This document shows, piece after piece, positions 1 to 6,451 of a stretch of DNA of 14,576 nucleotides. The position numbers were made by a program, and so were the translations under genes. The first letter of the stretch is position 1; every line of letters begins with the position of its first letter. The notes beneath the pieces were generated by a model that was not told the origin of the DNA, made no database searches, and was given only the letters and a program-made list of their open reading frames with translations. Source of the stretch: Clostridiales bacterium (lineage in GTDB: Bacteria; Bacillota; Clostridia; Lachnospirales; JAITVM01); contig JAITVM010000252.1 of assembly GCA_031285815.1 (NCBI GenBank), positions 1 to 14,576 on the forward strand. Reading direction: 5' to 3'.

Positions 1-13
1 ATATAATATATTA

Positions 14-47
14 ATATTATTTTAATATTAAATTATTAAAATAATAT
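14..47. repeat. Perfect AT-only inverted repeat (14-bp arms, 6-nt loop)
   Basis: The arms ATATTATTTTAATA (14-27) and TATTAAAATAATAT (34-47) are exact reverse complements around TTAAAT. The surrounding 1-150 is nearly pure A/T and holds no convincing gene. The structure could be the terminator of a gene to the left of the window or an easily melted segment near a replication origin. With no G/C pairs in the stem, a strong terminator is less likely. The repeat is seen directly; its function is unknown. Confidence 0.5.
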
Positions 48-172
48 GATTATATATGTAAATCTGATTTTTATAATAGCCTTAATATATGAAGAAAGTT
101 TGTATATATTTGGTTTCATTTTAGTTATAAAAAGTTTTCTATAAAGAATTATTCCATGATAGAATATAGTAT

Positions 173-177
173 GGAGG
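173..177 (+). promoter_or_regulatory. Ribosome binding site that fixes the start of the first gene
   Basis: GGAGG lies 11 nt before the ATG at 189. The in-frame ATG at 156 and the ATG at 171 have no comparable site, so 189 is taken as the start of the repeat-bearing helix-turn-helix gene. Confidence 0.6.
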
Positions 178-188
178 AATTTTATCAT

Positions 189-995
189 ATGAAAACTGTA
201 AAAGAGTTTGCTGTTGAATGCCATGTGTCTGTCAAGACAATCTATAGAGCATTGGACTCACTTTCTAAAATGTCAGACGATGACAAAGAATGCCCGAGCC
301 AGCCATTGACAACTAAAGTCAAAGGGGTCACCTATATTCTAGATGAGGGTGAGTCAACTATTATTCAGTTTATTGACCCTCTTAAAAAGTTATCTTTGTC
401 AAAGCCAGACCAAGACCAAGACAGGGAAAGCAAATTGCCCAAGTCTGACCAAGACAGGGATAGTCAAGTGCCCAAGCCAGACCAAGACAGGGATAGCCAG
501 TTGCCCAAGCTTGACCAAGACAGGGAAAGCCAAGTGTCAAAGTCAGACAGAGATAGGGATAGCCAGTTGCCCAAGTTTGACCAAGACAGGGAAAGTCAAG
601 TGTCAAAGTCAGACCGAGACAGTGATAGCCAAATGTCAAAGTCTGGCCAAGACAGAGATAGCCGAATGTCAAAGTCAGACAAAGATGATAAAAATGGTGA
701 AACTGAGGAGCTTATATTTTTGCGAAAACAAATAATATTGTTAAATGAGCAGCTTTCATCTTCGCAGAAACAACTCAGTGATACACTAGGTGAACTTAGT
801 GAAGAGCGTAGACACAGTCGAGAAATTGCTGGTAGGTTAGCTACAATTACGGAGACACAGCAAAAGCTATTAGGCATGGAACAAGTTAGGGGCACATCAC
901 CATCACCTGCGCTTATAGGTGAGAATGATGCTATTATGCCAACTGTACAGGCTGAAAAGAAACGTGGCTTTTTTTCTGGTCTCTTTAAACGATAA
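189..995 (+). CDS. Plasmid replication-accessory-type protein (DUF536/RepB-accessory-like) with 11-residue repeats
   Basis: This is a 268-residue protein in three parts. Residues 1-25 (MKTVKEFAVECHVSVKTIYR) form a helix-turn-helix of the kind that starts plasmid accessory replication proteins. Residues 72-161 are tandem 11-residue units of the form K-x-D-Q-D-R-D/E-S-Q-x-P/S, highly charged. Residues about 173-233 are predicted coiled coil, and the basic tail ends KKRGFFSGLFKR. HTH plus coiled coil plus a short FF/LF basic tail is the architecture of the DUF536 proteins encoded beside rep genes on Gram-positive theta plasmids, so a role in replication or copy control is inferred. No rep gene is visible in the window; it may lie to the left. 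A good terminator follows, so the gene is probably transcribed alone. The repeat segment is much more polar than family members usually are. The family call is moderately sure; the precise function is unknown. Confidence 0.65.
   Translation: MKTVKEFAVECHVSVKTIYRALDSLSKMSDDDKECPSQPLTTKVKGVTYILDEGESTIIQFIDPLKKLSLSKPDQDQDRESKLPKSDQDRDSQVPKPDQDRDSQLPKLDQDRESQVSKSDRDRDSQLPKFDQDRESQVSKSDRDSDSQMSKSGQDRDSRMSKSDKDDKNGETEELIFLRKQIILLNEQLSSSQKQLSDTLGELSEERRHSREIAGRLATITETQQKLLGMEQVRGTSPSPALIGENDAIMPTVQAEKKRGFFSGLFKR
402..690 (+). repeat. In-frame 33-bp tandem repeats inside the first gene
   Basis: A 39-bp first unit (402-440) is followed by seven 33-bp units starting at 441, 474, 507, 540, 573, 606 and 639, then a decayed partial copy from 672. 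Each unit encodes 11 residues around DQDRDSQ. The first unit carries an extra GACCAA duplication (DQDQDR). Two alternating unit types are visible, one ending in P and one in S, which suggests growth by duplication of pairs as well as single units. The repeat lacks stop codons in other frames, which produces long spurious reading frames over it. Confidence 0.9.
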
Positions 996-1017
996 CGGTA
1001 AATACATACTGCAAAAT

Positions 1018-1053
1018 CACAATAGAGTAATCTTATTGTGGTTTTTCTTTTTT
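1018..1053 (+). terminator. Rho-independent terminator after the first gene
   Basis: CACAATA (1018-1024) pairs with TATTGTG (1034-1040) around a 9-nt loop and is followed by GTTTTTCTTTTTT. It lies 22 nt after the stop codon at 993-995, the expected place for a factor-independent terminator. Confidence 0.7.
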
Positions 1054-1071
1054 CTGAATACACCGCATTTG

Positions 1072-1150
1072 ATTGAACACTTAGAACGCACCAGATTGAA
1101 CAGTCAGACTGCAATGTATTGAACAGTCATTCCGGGAGAAATTGAACAGT
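1072..1150. repeat. Four ATTGAACA motifs phased at exactly 23 bp (iteron-like or multi-repeat transposon end)
   Basis: ATTGAACA starts at 1072, 1095, 1118 and 1141, an exact 23-bp period. The last three copies share ATTGAACAGT, and the remaining 13 bases of each unit differ. Read on the other strand the motif is TGTTCAAT and begins with TG. Repeated binding sites at the termini are characteristic of IS21-family ends. The open reading frame of truncated parM begins only about 40 bp further on, which suits an insertion/deletion scar. Alternatives are replication iterons or a centromere. The repeats are certain; the role is inferred. Confidence 0.75.
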
Positions 1151-1190
1151 ATCTGATGCTTCGATATAATTGAATAAAGTGTTCCCCTAG

Positions 1191-1541
1191 TCAAATAGCA
1201 TATTAAAAGAGATAAACAAAGAATATAATTCGAACTTACAGGACGGTTTACCTATACTTGATGCCTATGTGTTAGACAAACCTTACAAGATAAGGGACAA
1301 GGCAATTGAAATGCGTATAGTAGATGCATTAGTGAAAAATTATACAGATGGTTTAATGAGTAAGCTTAATCAAAGGTTTTCAATGGCCGACTGTCACATT
1401 ATATTTATGGGCGGTGGTGCAAATACAATAAAAAATAAATTAAATAGATTCAATAGTTTCGACATTGAATTGTTAGAAAAATCTGAATTTATAAATGCTT
1501 TTACTTTTGAAAATATATGTATACAAAAAAGCAATGGTTAG
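1191..1541 (+). pseudogene. ParM/StbA-like actin-family partition ATPase, C-terminal remnant
   Basis: The frame is open from just after a TAG at 1188-1190 and ends at TAG 1539-1541. The first possible GTG start is at 1269, but the preceding residues (LPILDAYVLDKPYKIRDKAIEM) read as real protein. The motif HIIFMGGGAN is the second-domain adenosine-binding glycine motif of the actin/Hsp70 fold as found near the C-terminus of ParM-like proteins. A complete ParM is about 300-350 residues; only about 115 remain, so phosphate-1 and the N-terminal nucleotide site are missing and the protein cannot be an active filament motor. A ParR-like gene follows within 4 nt, as in type II partition loci. The break lies close to the 23-bp repeat array. 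The family call rests on the glycine motif and the neighbour, so it is moderate. Confidence 0.6.
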
Positions 1542-1544
1542 GCG

Positions 1545-1880
1545 GTGGTTTTTACGTCTAAAATAACTTGGCATATAACGCTGAATACGGATAATAGTTA
1601 TGATAAAATAATTTATGGCTATTTTGAAAAGATGGATACGTCCTTGACTATGACGGCTTTGGTGAAAGAATTTTTATATTCAAATATTACCAATCAGGAC
1701 TTACGCACACCTTCAGGACAATTAGAGGGGGAATCAATTAGCTTTATTAATGATAAATTAGATTTGATAATTGAAAAAATAGACGGGATTAAATTACCTG
1801 AAAATAATAACAAAGAAAACCAAAATGATAATAGGGCTAAAATGTATAAAGCAATAAAGGATTTTGAAGATAGCATATAA
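1545..1880 (+). CDS. ParR-like plasmid partition DNA-binding protein
   Basis: This 111-residue protein starts at GTG, 4 nt after the parM remnant. The N-terminal half (KITWHITLNTDNSYDKIIYGYFEKM, then MTALVKEFLYSNI) has the strand followed by two helices expected of a ribbon-helix-helix protein such as ParR. The C-terminal third is polar and asparagine/lysine-rich (LPENNNKENQNDNR), a likely flexible tail of the kind by which ParR contacts its ParM filament. In a type II partition locus ParR binds the centromere repeats and caps the actin-like filament. Here its partner is truncated, so the protein may now act only as a DNA-binding repressor or be a relic. A terminator follows directly. Identification rests on position, size and fold pattern rather than on a signature motif. 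Confidence 0.55.
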   Translation: MVFTSKITWHITLNTDNSYDKIIYGYFEKMDTSLTMTALVKEFLYSNITNQDLRTPSGQLEGESISFINDKLDLIIEKIDGIKLPENNNKENQNDNRAKMYKAIKDFEDSI

Positions 1881-1890
1881 CATAAATTAG

Positions 1891-1921
1891 AAATCATTCT
1901 AAAATTTAGGATGATTTTTTT
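1891..1921 (+). terminator. Terminator closing the parMR-like locus
   Basis: AAATCATTCTA (1891-1901) pairs with TAGGATGATTT (1907-1917), with one G-T pair and a 5-nt loop. The second arm runs into a T tract (TTTTTTT, broken only at 1922). It sits 10 nt after the ParR-like stop. The symmetrical A and T tracts allow it to work in both directions. Confidence 0.75.
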
Positions 1922-2142
1922 ATTACATGCGGATAAAAAATATTCAATATGTAATTAAATTTACAATCAACTTGAATCCTATTAATAATATTATAAGAAT
2001 TATTTTACAATATTGATAAATTAATCATAATATTCCGAATTTTTCAGTACTGGAAAATGATGAGTAACGAGGCATAAAGAGTACTAGATGAGCAAAGGCA
2101 AGAAGACTCGGGGTAAAAGAATGGGAAAGAGTAGCAAGTAGC
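1922..2142. other. Non-coding AT-rich segment upstream of oriT candidate and mobilisation genes
   Basis: There is no gene here. The segment holds an 18-bp near-perfect palindrome at 2040-2057 (TTTTTCAGTACTGGAAAA, one mismatch), a plausible operator or relaxosome-protein site, and then a purine-rich stretch (2065-2142). The promoter of the transfer operon must lie in this region; TTTACA at 1960-1965 and TTGATA at 2013-2018 are possible -35 boxes, but neither has a convincing -10 partner, so no promoter is called. Confidence 0.4.
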
Positions 2143-2187
2143 GCAAAAGACCAGCTTTTGCAAGTTAGGGGGTACCCCTAAGACCCC
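2143..2187 (+). other. oriT: Candidate origin of transfer (oriT): two adjacent perfect hairpins
   Basis: GCAAAAG (2143-2149) and CTTTTGC (2155-2161) form a perfect 7-bp inverted repeat around ACCAG. Four bases later TTAGGGG (2165-2171) and CCCCTAA (2175-2181) form a second one around GTA. An inverted repeat followed closely by a G-rich nick region just ahead of mobC-relaxase genes is the usual layout of MOBP-type oriTs. The nick would be expected in or near CAAGTTAGGGG. The first hairpin is not followed by a T run and no gene ends here, so a terminator is unlikely. The structure is seen directly; the oriT role is inferred from position. Confidence 0.6.
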
Positions 2188-2218
2188 ATTTCAAAGAATT
2201 GAAAGGAGAAGAGGGACG

Positions 2219-2524
2219 ATTGAAAATTTTAGAAAGGTAACAATAAAATTAACAAATGAAAAGTGGGTATATTTAAAAGAAAAAGTTAAAAAATCAGGTT
2301 TAACGCAACAAAGTTATATCGAATATTGTTTACTTTCTAAACCAATAAACATAATAAATTATGATAATTTTAATAAGGTTTCAGATTCAATCAGTAATAT
2401 TGAAAGGATGTTAAAAGATTATGCATCGAACATAGACATAAGGGACAAAAAAACTATAGACTTATATCTTGAATCCCTGAATAGGGTTGATGAAATTTGG
2501 CATATATTAAGCGGATTGCTATAA
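2219..2524 (+). CDS. mobC: MobC-family relaxosome accessory protein, apparent ATT start
   Basis: This 101-residue frame reads (M)ENFRKVTIKLTNEKWVYLKEKVKKSG, then LTQQSYIEYCL and a helical tail ending EIWHILSGLL. The short beta strand followed by helix-turn-helix ('SGLTQQSYIEY') is the ribbon-helix-helix region of MobC/MbeC-like proteins, which bind oriT and help the relaxase reach its nick site. No ATG, GTG or TTG exists in frame upstream of the conserved part. AGGAG at 2204-2208 points to ATT at 2219, 10 nt away, and MENFRK is a natural start for the family. TTG at 2220 is out of frame and stops after six codons. The gene overlaps the relaxase start by 28 nt, so the two are translationally coupled. 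The family call is good; the start codon is an inference. Confidence 0.75.
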   Translation: MENFRKVTIKLTNEKWVYLKEKVKKSGLTQQSYIEYCLLSKPINIINYDNFNKVSDSISNIERMLKDYASNIDIRDKKTIDLYLESLNRVDEIWHILSGLL

Positions 2525-3729
2525 AATCAAATTTAAAAAATTCAATTAATTATATTTCTAAAGAAAGAAATAGCTTGAACAATCGAATTATATATATACA
2601 AAACGAAAATAAAGTTTCAAATATAAGTGGCTATAATGTGTCTGCAAATGCAGAATTGGCATATAAACAAATGATGGCCCTTAAAGATCGGTTCAATAAA
2701 AAAGGCGGAGTTTTAGGGCACCATTATATCCAAAGTTTTAAACCAGGAGAAACAACACCGGAGCAAGCACATCAAATAGCAAGTGAATTTGTAGAAAGAG
2801 CATTCCCCAACTGCATGGTCATTTATGCAACACACATAGACAGGCACCACATCCACAATCATTTTACTGTAAATAGTATAAAACTTGATGGCACAAAATT
2901 CAGATCACAAACCAAGACATTATATGAAGCACGAGACATTTCAAACGAATTATCACTCAAATATAGCTTATCGATTATACCCAAAAAGGAATTTGACCCC
3001 ACAGTACTTGAAAGGAAATACGATGTTATCAGGAATGATATCAACAATTGTATTTTAAAATCGGATAATTATGAAAAATTCAAAAATAACCTGATTAAAA
3101 TTGGCTATGGGGTTGTTGATAATAAACACCTTAGTTTAAAGCCAAGAGGCTATAAAAAATCGACACGCTCAAAGGAATTGGGTGAGGTTTATACAAAAGA
3201 ATTTATTATAAACCGGATAAAAGATAAAAATTTTAACCAAGAAATATCTGATAAACATAAGCTAAATGAAAAAGCTGATTATTTAAATATTATGAGCCAA
3301 TTTGTTTATAAAACAAAGGCTCAAAAAGATAAGGAGCTATGGTCAGTTTCTAAAAAAATAGATTTTATTAACCGGTACAATGCCTTAAATATTGATTATG
3401 AATTGTCTAAATTACAAGAAAAAATAAGTAATATTAATGATATTTTATCGAACTATGAAAAACAGAAAAGAGTAGTAGAAAAGCTTGTTAATGATATTAA
3501 GTATATTCAATTAAACCCCCACAGAAATCAGAAATATAATTCAATCTTAGCCAATTTAAAAAAGAACGGCATTGACCTAAAAGATATTAATTATGTTTTA
3601 GGCGGATTAGAGGGCAAGCTGTTTGAAATAGGCATGAAAATGGAAGAAGCAAGTTCAAAAAGGGGGTTTTTGAAATCGGATATGGCAGTGGCCCGTGAAG
3701 TTAAAAATGATATTGAATTAGAACGGTAA
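2497..3729 (+). CDS. mobA: MOBP-type relaxase (MobA/VirD2-like)
   Basis: This is a 410-residue TTG-initiated relaxase overlapping the end of mobC. It nicks one strand at oriT, stays covalently attached to the 5' end and pilots it through the secretion channel. Motif I with the likely catalytic tyrosine is INYISKERNS (Tyr19). Motif II is GHHYIQSFKPGE (residues 74-85). Motif III, the metal-binding histidine cluster, is HIDRHHIHNH (113-122), followed by FTVNS. All key residues of the PF03432 relaxase domain are therefore present. The C-terminal half (about 245-400) is lysine-rich and predicted helical/coiled coil (ELSKLQEKISNINDI; IGMKMEEASSKRGF), with no helicase or primase domain. The length is at the short end for the family but looks complete. 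PcfB and the coupling ATPase follow immediately, as expected. Confidence 0.93.
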   Translation: MAYIKRIAIKSNLKNSINYISKERNSLNNRIIYIQNENKVSNISGYNVSANAELAYKQMMALKDRFNKKGGVLGHHYIQSFKPGETTPEQAHQIASEFVERAFPNCMVIYATHIDRHHIHNHFTVNSIKLDGTKFRSQTKTLYEARDISNELSLKYSLSIIPKKEFDPTVLERKYDVIRNDINNCILKSDNYEKFKNNLIKIGYGVVDNKHLSLKPRGYKKSTRSKELGEVYTKEFIINRIKDKNFNQEISDKHKLNEKADYLNIMSQFVYKTKAQKDKELWSVSKKIDFINRYNALNIDYELSKLQEKISNINDILSNYEKQKRVVEKLVNDIKYIQLNPHRNQKYNSILANLKKNGIDLKDINYVLGGLEGKLFEIGMKMEEASSKRGFLKSDMAVAREVKNDIELER

Positions 3730-3742
3730 GGAGGGGGCCCCA

Positions 3743-4117
3743 TTGGTATCAAACGATGCCGCCCGTGATGCTGAGAAAAAATTAGACGATACAATGAAAT
3801 ATGTTATATATTTGGCGTATAGGCATTTGAAAGAAAAATATGAGCGTTCAAAAGGCACACTATATGCCGGAAAAAATGATATCGTAAAATTAGTTAATAG
3901 CAAAGCGCCTTTAAAACAAATTACGGTGCCAGTAAGTGAACTTAAGGGTGTGGAACAGGCCCTTAGGAAGAATGGCGTACCTACCGCAATATTTAAGTCT
4001 AAGGAGGCCGCGAAGTTCATATTTTTTGAAGCACACAGGGATATAGCTGAAAATACACTGGCTGATTACTATAAAGAAAAACTGCCAGCTAAGAAACCTG
4101 AAGGGTTAACATTATGA
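3743..4117 (+). CDS. PcfB-like conjugation protein (DUF3801)
   Basis: This 124-residue cytosolic protein starts at TTG with a strong AGGAGG at 3729-3734, 8 nt away. The sequence DTMKYVIYLAYRHLKEKYER, then SKGTLYAGKNDIVKLVNSKAPLKQITVPVSEL and FFEAHRDIAENTLADYYKEKL, matches the DUF3801/PcfB pattern. PcfB of pCF10 is known to interact with the relaxase and the VirD4-type coupling protein and to help recruit the DNA substrate. In Tn1549-type modules this gene precedes virD4, as here. Its stop overlaps the ATG of the coupling protein by 4 nt (ATGA), which indicates coupled translation. There is no membrane segment. Confidence 0.85.
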   Translation: MVSNDAARDAEKKLDDTMKYVIYLAYRHLKEKYERSKGTLYAGKNDIVKLVNSKAPLKQITVPVSELKGVEQALRKNGVPTAIFKSKEAAKFIFFEAHRDIAENTLADYYKEKLPAKKPEGLTL

Positions 4118-6009
4118 AAAACGTAAAAGGGTATTTTATTACGGCTTTTGTTTTTTATGCCATAACCCTCTTTTTTGCCCTCCACCTAGGTTATGCCATT
4201 GAGCAGCTTAACGCTGGGTTAAATGATTTTGACTTAGTTATAGGGATGGCTAGCAGGAATATAGCAGAAAATAAATTAATTTTTGCAGGAAGCATTTTTA
4301 ATGGGAAAAGGGCAACTTTTGCTTTTTTTGCATATACAATATGTTTTATTGTTTTTATTTTCAATAATTACTATAATGCCAAAAAATATAACAAAAAAGG
4401 GGTTGAGCATGGTTCTGCCAGATGGGGCAAATTATCAGAAGTTAGGCATTTTTCAGACAGGGGCAGCCAAAAAAATATAATACTAAGCAAAAATATACGG
4501 ATGTCAATAGATGGCCGGAAAACTAAAAGGAATAATAATATTGTAGTTTTTGGGGGTTCAGGTACAGGGAAGACAAGAAGCTTTATAATGCCTAATATTT
4601 TGCAGGGGCATTCATCCTTTGTTATAACTGACCCAAAAGGAAGCCTAACAAAAAGTATAGCAGGCAAATTAAAGGAAGATGGCTACGATGTTAAGGTTTT
4701 GAACCTTATAGATATGCAGTACTCAGATAATTATAACCCTTTTAAATACTTGGGCAAGGATGAGGAAGTATTTATCCTAATAGACAACTTGATAGACAAT
4801 ACAGATGGGAAGGCAACAAGCTCAAGCGACCCATTTTGGCATAAATCAGAGAAAGCGTTATTAACATGCATTATTTACTATATTTACGATAAGGGCACAG
4901 CCAGGGAGAAAAATTTTAACCAGGTACTACAGTATATCCATGAGTTTGGGGTAGAAGGTTCAGGTTTTAGTAAAAAGCTGGCTGCCCTTGCCGGGCAGGA
5001 GCCATTCCATGTATCTGTTTCAAATTATAAAACTGTAATGATGGCATCAGAAACAACATTAAAATCAATATTAATATCAGCAGGAGTACGTTTGGCACTT
5101 ACGATCTTGAAGCCGATTCAGGATTTATTAAGTACAGATACGTTAGGGCTAGATACTATTGGGGACAAGAAAACAGCGTTATTTGTAATAGTGCCAGATA
5201 CCTCTGGCAGCTTTAATTTTATAATATCGATGGTTTATACACAGCTGTTCCAGAAATTAATTGAAAAAGCAGATAAAAGCGAAGGCGGGGGGCTAGCTGT
5301 GCCTGTTAGGTTTTTGTTGGACGAGTTCCCGAATTGCGGCCGTATACCTAATTTCGATAATTTAGTGTCAACAATACGTAGCAGGGGGATATCAGTATCA
5401 ATAATACTCCAAAACCTAGCCCAATTAAAAAATATGTATGAGAAAACTTGGGAAACAATTATAGGCAATGCCGATACAATTATTTTCTTAGGCGGCAAAG
5501 AACAGGGGCTACTGAAGTATTTATCAGAGCAGTTCGGAAAAGAAACAGTATATACAAGGTCAAGGGGGGCTTCGAAAAGCAAAAATAGGACATTTTCAGT
5601 TAACGAAAGCATAATATCGAGAAGCCTTATTACTATAGACGAGCTGGAAACTATGGATAATAACAGGTGTATAGTTTCAATCCGTGGGTGCCGGCCAATT
5701 GTAGATGCAAAGTATAACCTGAAAAAACATAAAGGCTATAAATCTACCGGTGAATATAGCCCGGATAATATATACTTTGTTTCTTCTGAAAAGAAAGCCC
5801 AAGAATATAAATTCACAAATACTGTGGCTAAAAACGCTATTTTAGGGGGCAAGGCGGTGCCGGATATTGAATTAGGAAGCGTTAGCGTAGGCTCAGATAG
5901 CGTATTAGTTGATATTATTGATGGCGAGGCAGTTGAAGTTACGGAAGGCGAATATGCTGATTCGGTTTTAAAAGGGGTCAGCGGGAAAAAAAATAAAAGA
6001 TATCCATAG
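4114..6009 (+). CDS. virD4: VirD4/TraG-family type IV coupling protein
   Basis: This 631-residue membrane ATPase brings the relaxase-DNA complex to the mating channel. Two N-terminal membrane segments lie at about residues 7-29 and 67-86. They are followed by HGSARWGKLSEV (residues 99-110), the conserved entry to the ATPase domain. Walker A is GGSGTGKT (147-154), and ITDPKGSL follows as expected in TraG/VirD4 proteins. Walker B is VRFLLDEF (398-405), and the sensor-like stretch IILQNLAQLKNMY follows. The C-terminal tail after about 560 is acidic and variable, the usual place for substrate-specific contacts. Start ATG overlaps the PcfB stop and has AAGGG 8-12 nt upstream. Length and motif order are normal for the family, with no sign of damage. 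Confidence 0.95.
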   Translation: MKNVKGYFITAFVFYAITLFFALHLGYAIEQLNAGLNDFDLVIGMASRNIAENKLIFAGSIFNGKRATFAFFAYTICFIVFIFNNYYNAKKYNKKGVEHGSARWGKLSEVRHFSDRGSQKNIILSKNIRMSIDGRKTKRNNNIVVFGGSGTGKTRSFIMPNILQGHSSFVITDPKGSLTKSIAGKLKEDGYDVKVLNLIDMQYSDNYNPFKYLGKDEEVFILIDNLIDNTDGKATSSSDPFWHKSEKALLTCIIYYIYDKGTAREKNFNQVLQYIHEFGVEGSGFSKKLAALAGQEPFHVSVSNYKTVMMASETTLKSILISAGVRLALTILKPIQDLLSTDTLGLDTIGDKKTALFVIVPDTSGSFNFIISMVYTQLFQKLIEKADKSEGGGLAVPVRFLLDEFPNCGRIPNFDNLVSTIRSRGISVSIILQNLAQLKNMYEKTWETIIGNADTIIFLGGKEQGLLKYLSEQFGKETVYTRSRGASKSKNRTFSVNESIISRSLITIDELETMDNNRCIVSIRGCRPIVDAKYNLKKHKGYKSTGEYSPDNIYFVSSEKKAQEYKFTNTVAKNAILGGKAVPDIELGSVSVGSDSVLVDIIDGEAVEVTEGEYADSVLKGVSGKKNKRYP

Positions 6010-6024
6010 GGGGTTAAAACTTTT

Positions 6025-6339
6025 ATGTTAGATAATATTGAGGGGTTCCTGGTTAAACATCAAATTGCAATAATTTTATTTTCGGCAATGGCCTTTACCC
6101 CGTCCCAAGCTCTTGCAAGCGGTATAGGTACAGAAACATTTCAGCCATTAATGGACCTAATCTATACGGTTTTGAAAATAGCTGGTGCCATAATAGCTGT
6201 TATAGGTTTTGCTAAGCTGCTATTGTCATTTTCAAATGAACAGCCAGAAGGCCGTTATTCGGGCGTAATGCAAATATTAACAGGGATAGCTATGTTTTTT
6301 TCTGACCAGATCCTATCCTCATTAGGCATAACATTCTAG
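6025..6339 (+). CDS. Small pilin-like membrane protein (VirB2/TrbC-like, Maff2 position)
   Basis: This is a 104-residue protein with a hydrophobic N-terminus (IAIILFSAMAFTPSQALASG) that reads as a signal peptide with cleavage near ALA-SG. Two membrane segments follow (LIYTVLKIAGAIIAVIGFAKLLL and a second around IAMFFSDQILSSLG) with a short polar turn between them. A cleaved signal plus two hydrophobic helices is the plan of VirB2/TrbC pilins. The sequence 'IAGAIIAVIGFAKLLLSF' and its place directly after virD4 match the Maff2 proteins of Tn1549-like elements, although those usually lack the signal-like extension. AGGGGG lies 11 nt before ATG 6025. Likely role: channel or pilus subunit; the family name is less certain than the topology. 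Confidence 0.65.
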   Translation: MLDNIEGFLVKHQIAIILFSAMAFTPSQALASGIGTETFQPLMDLIYTVLKIAGAIIAVIGFAKLLLSFSNEQPEGRYSGVMQILTGIAMFFSDQILSSLGITF

Positions 6340-6451
6340 AAACTTTTGAAGGTTGTAAATTTTTGTTTTTTGGCTTGAATGTTCTATAAAGCCTTATTAA
6401 CGGCCTATTCGGTTTGATAGGGATGAAGAATGGTGTGGATTGGGGGCACAA

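Noticed and set aside
402..690. Repeats considered as a CRISPR array
   Set aside because: The units are directly adjacent with no unique spacers and lie in frame inside a coding sequence.
343..735. A 130-residue reading frame over the repeat region in a second forward frame, and open frames on the opposite strand (382-672, 596-1114)
   Set aside because: The 33-bp repeat has no stops in several frames, so it keeps all of them open. None has a ribosome binding site or recognisable protein character beyond the repeat.
919..1122. Short forward reading frame of 67 residues
   Set aside because: It overlaps the first gene, runs through its terminator and into the 23-bp repeats, and has no plausible start signal.
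1072..1150. 23-bp phased motifs considered as a CRISPR array
   Set aside because: The conserved part is only 8-10 bp and the intervening 13 bp are too short for spacers; no cas genes are present.
2088..2141. Tiny basic peptide frame (17 residues) just ahead of the oriT hairpins
   Set aside because: No ribosome binding site, very short, and it lies in purine-rich DNA that probably belongs to the transfer origin.
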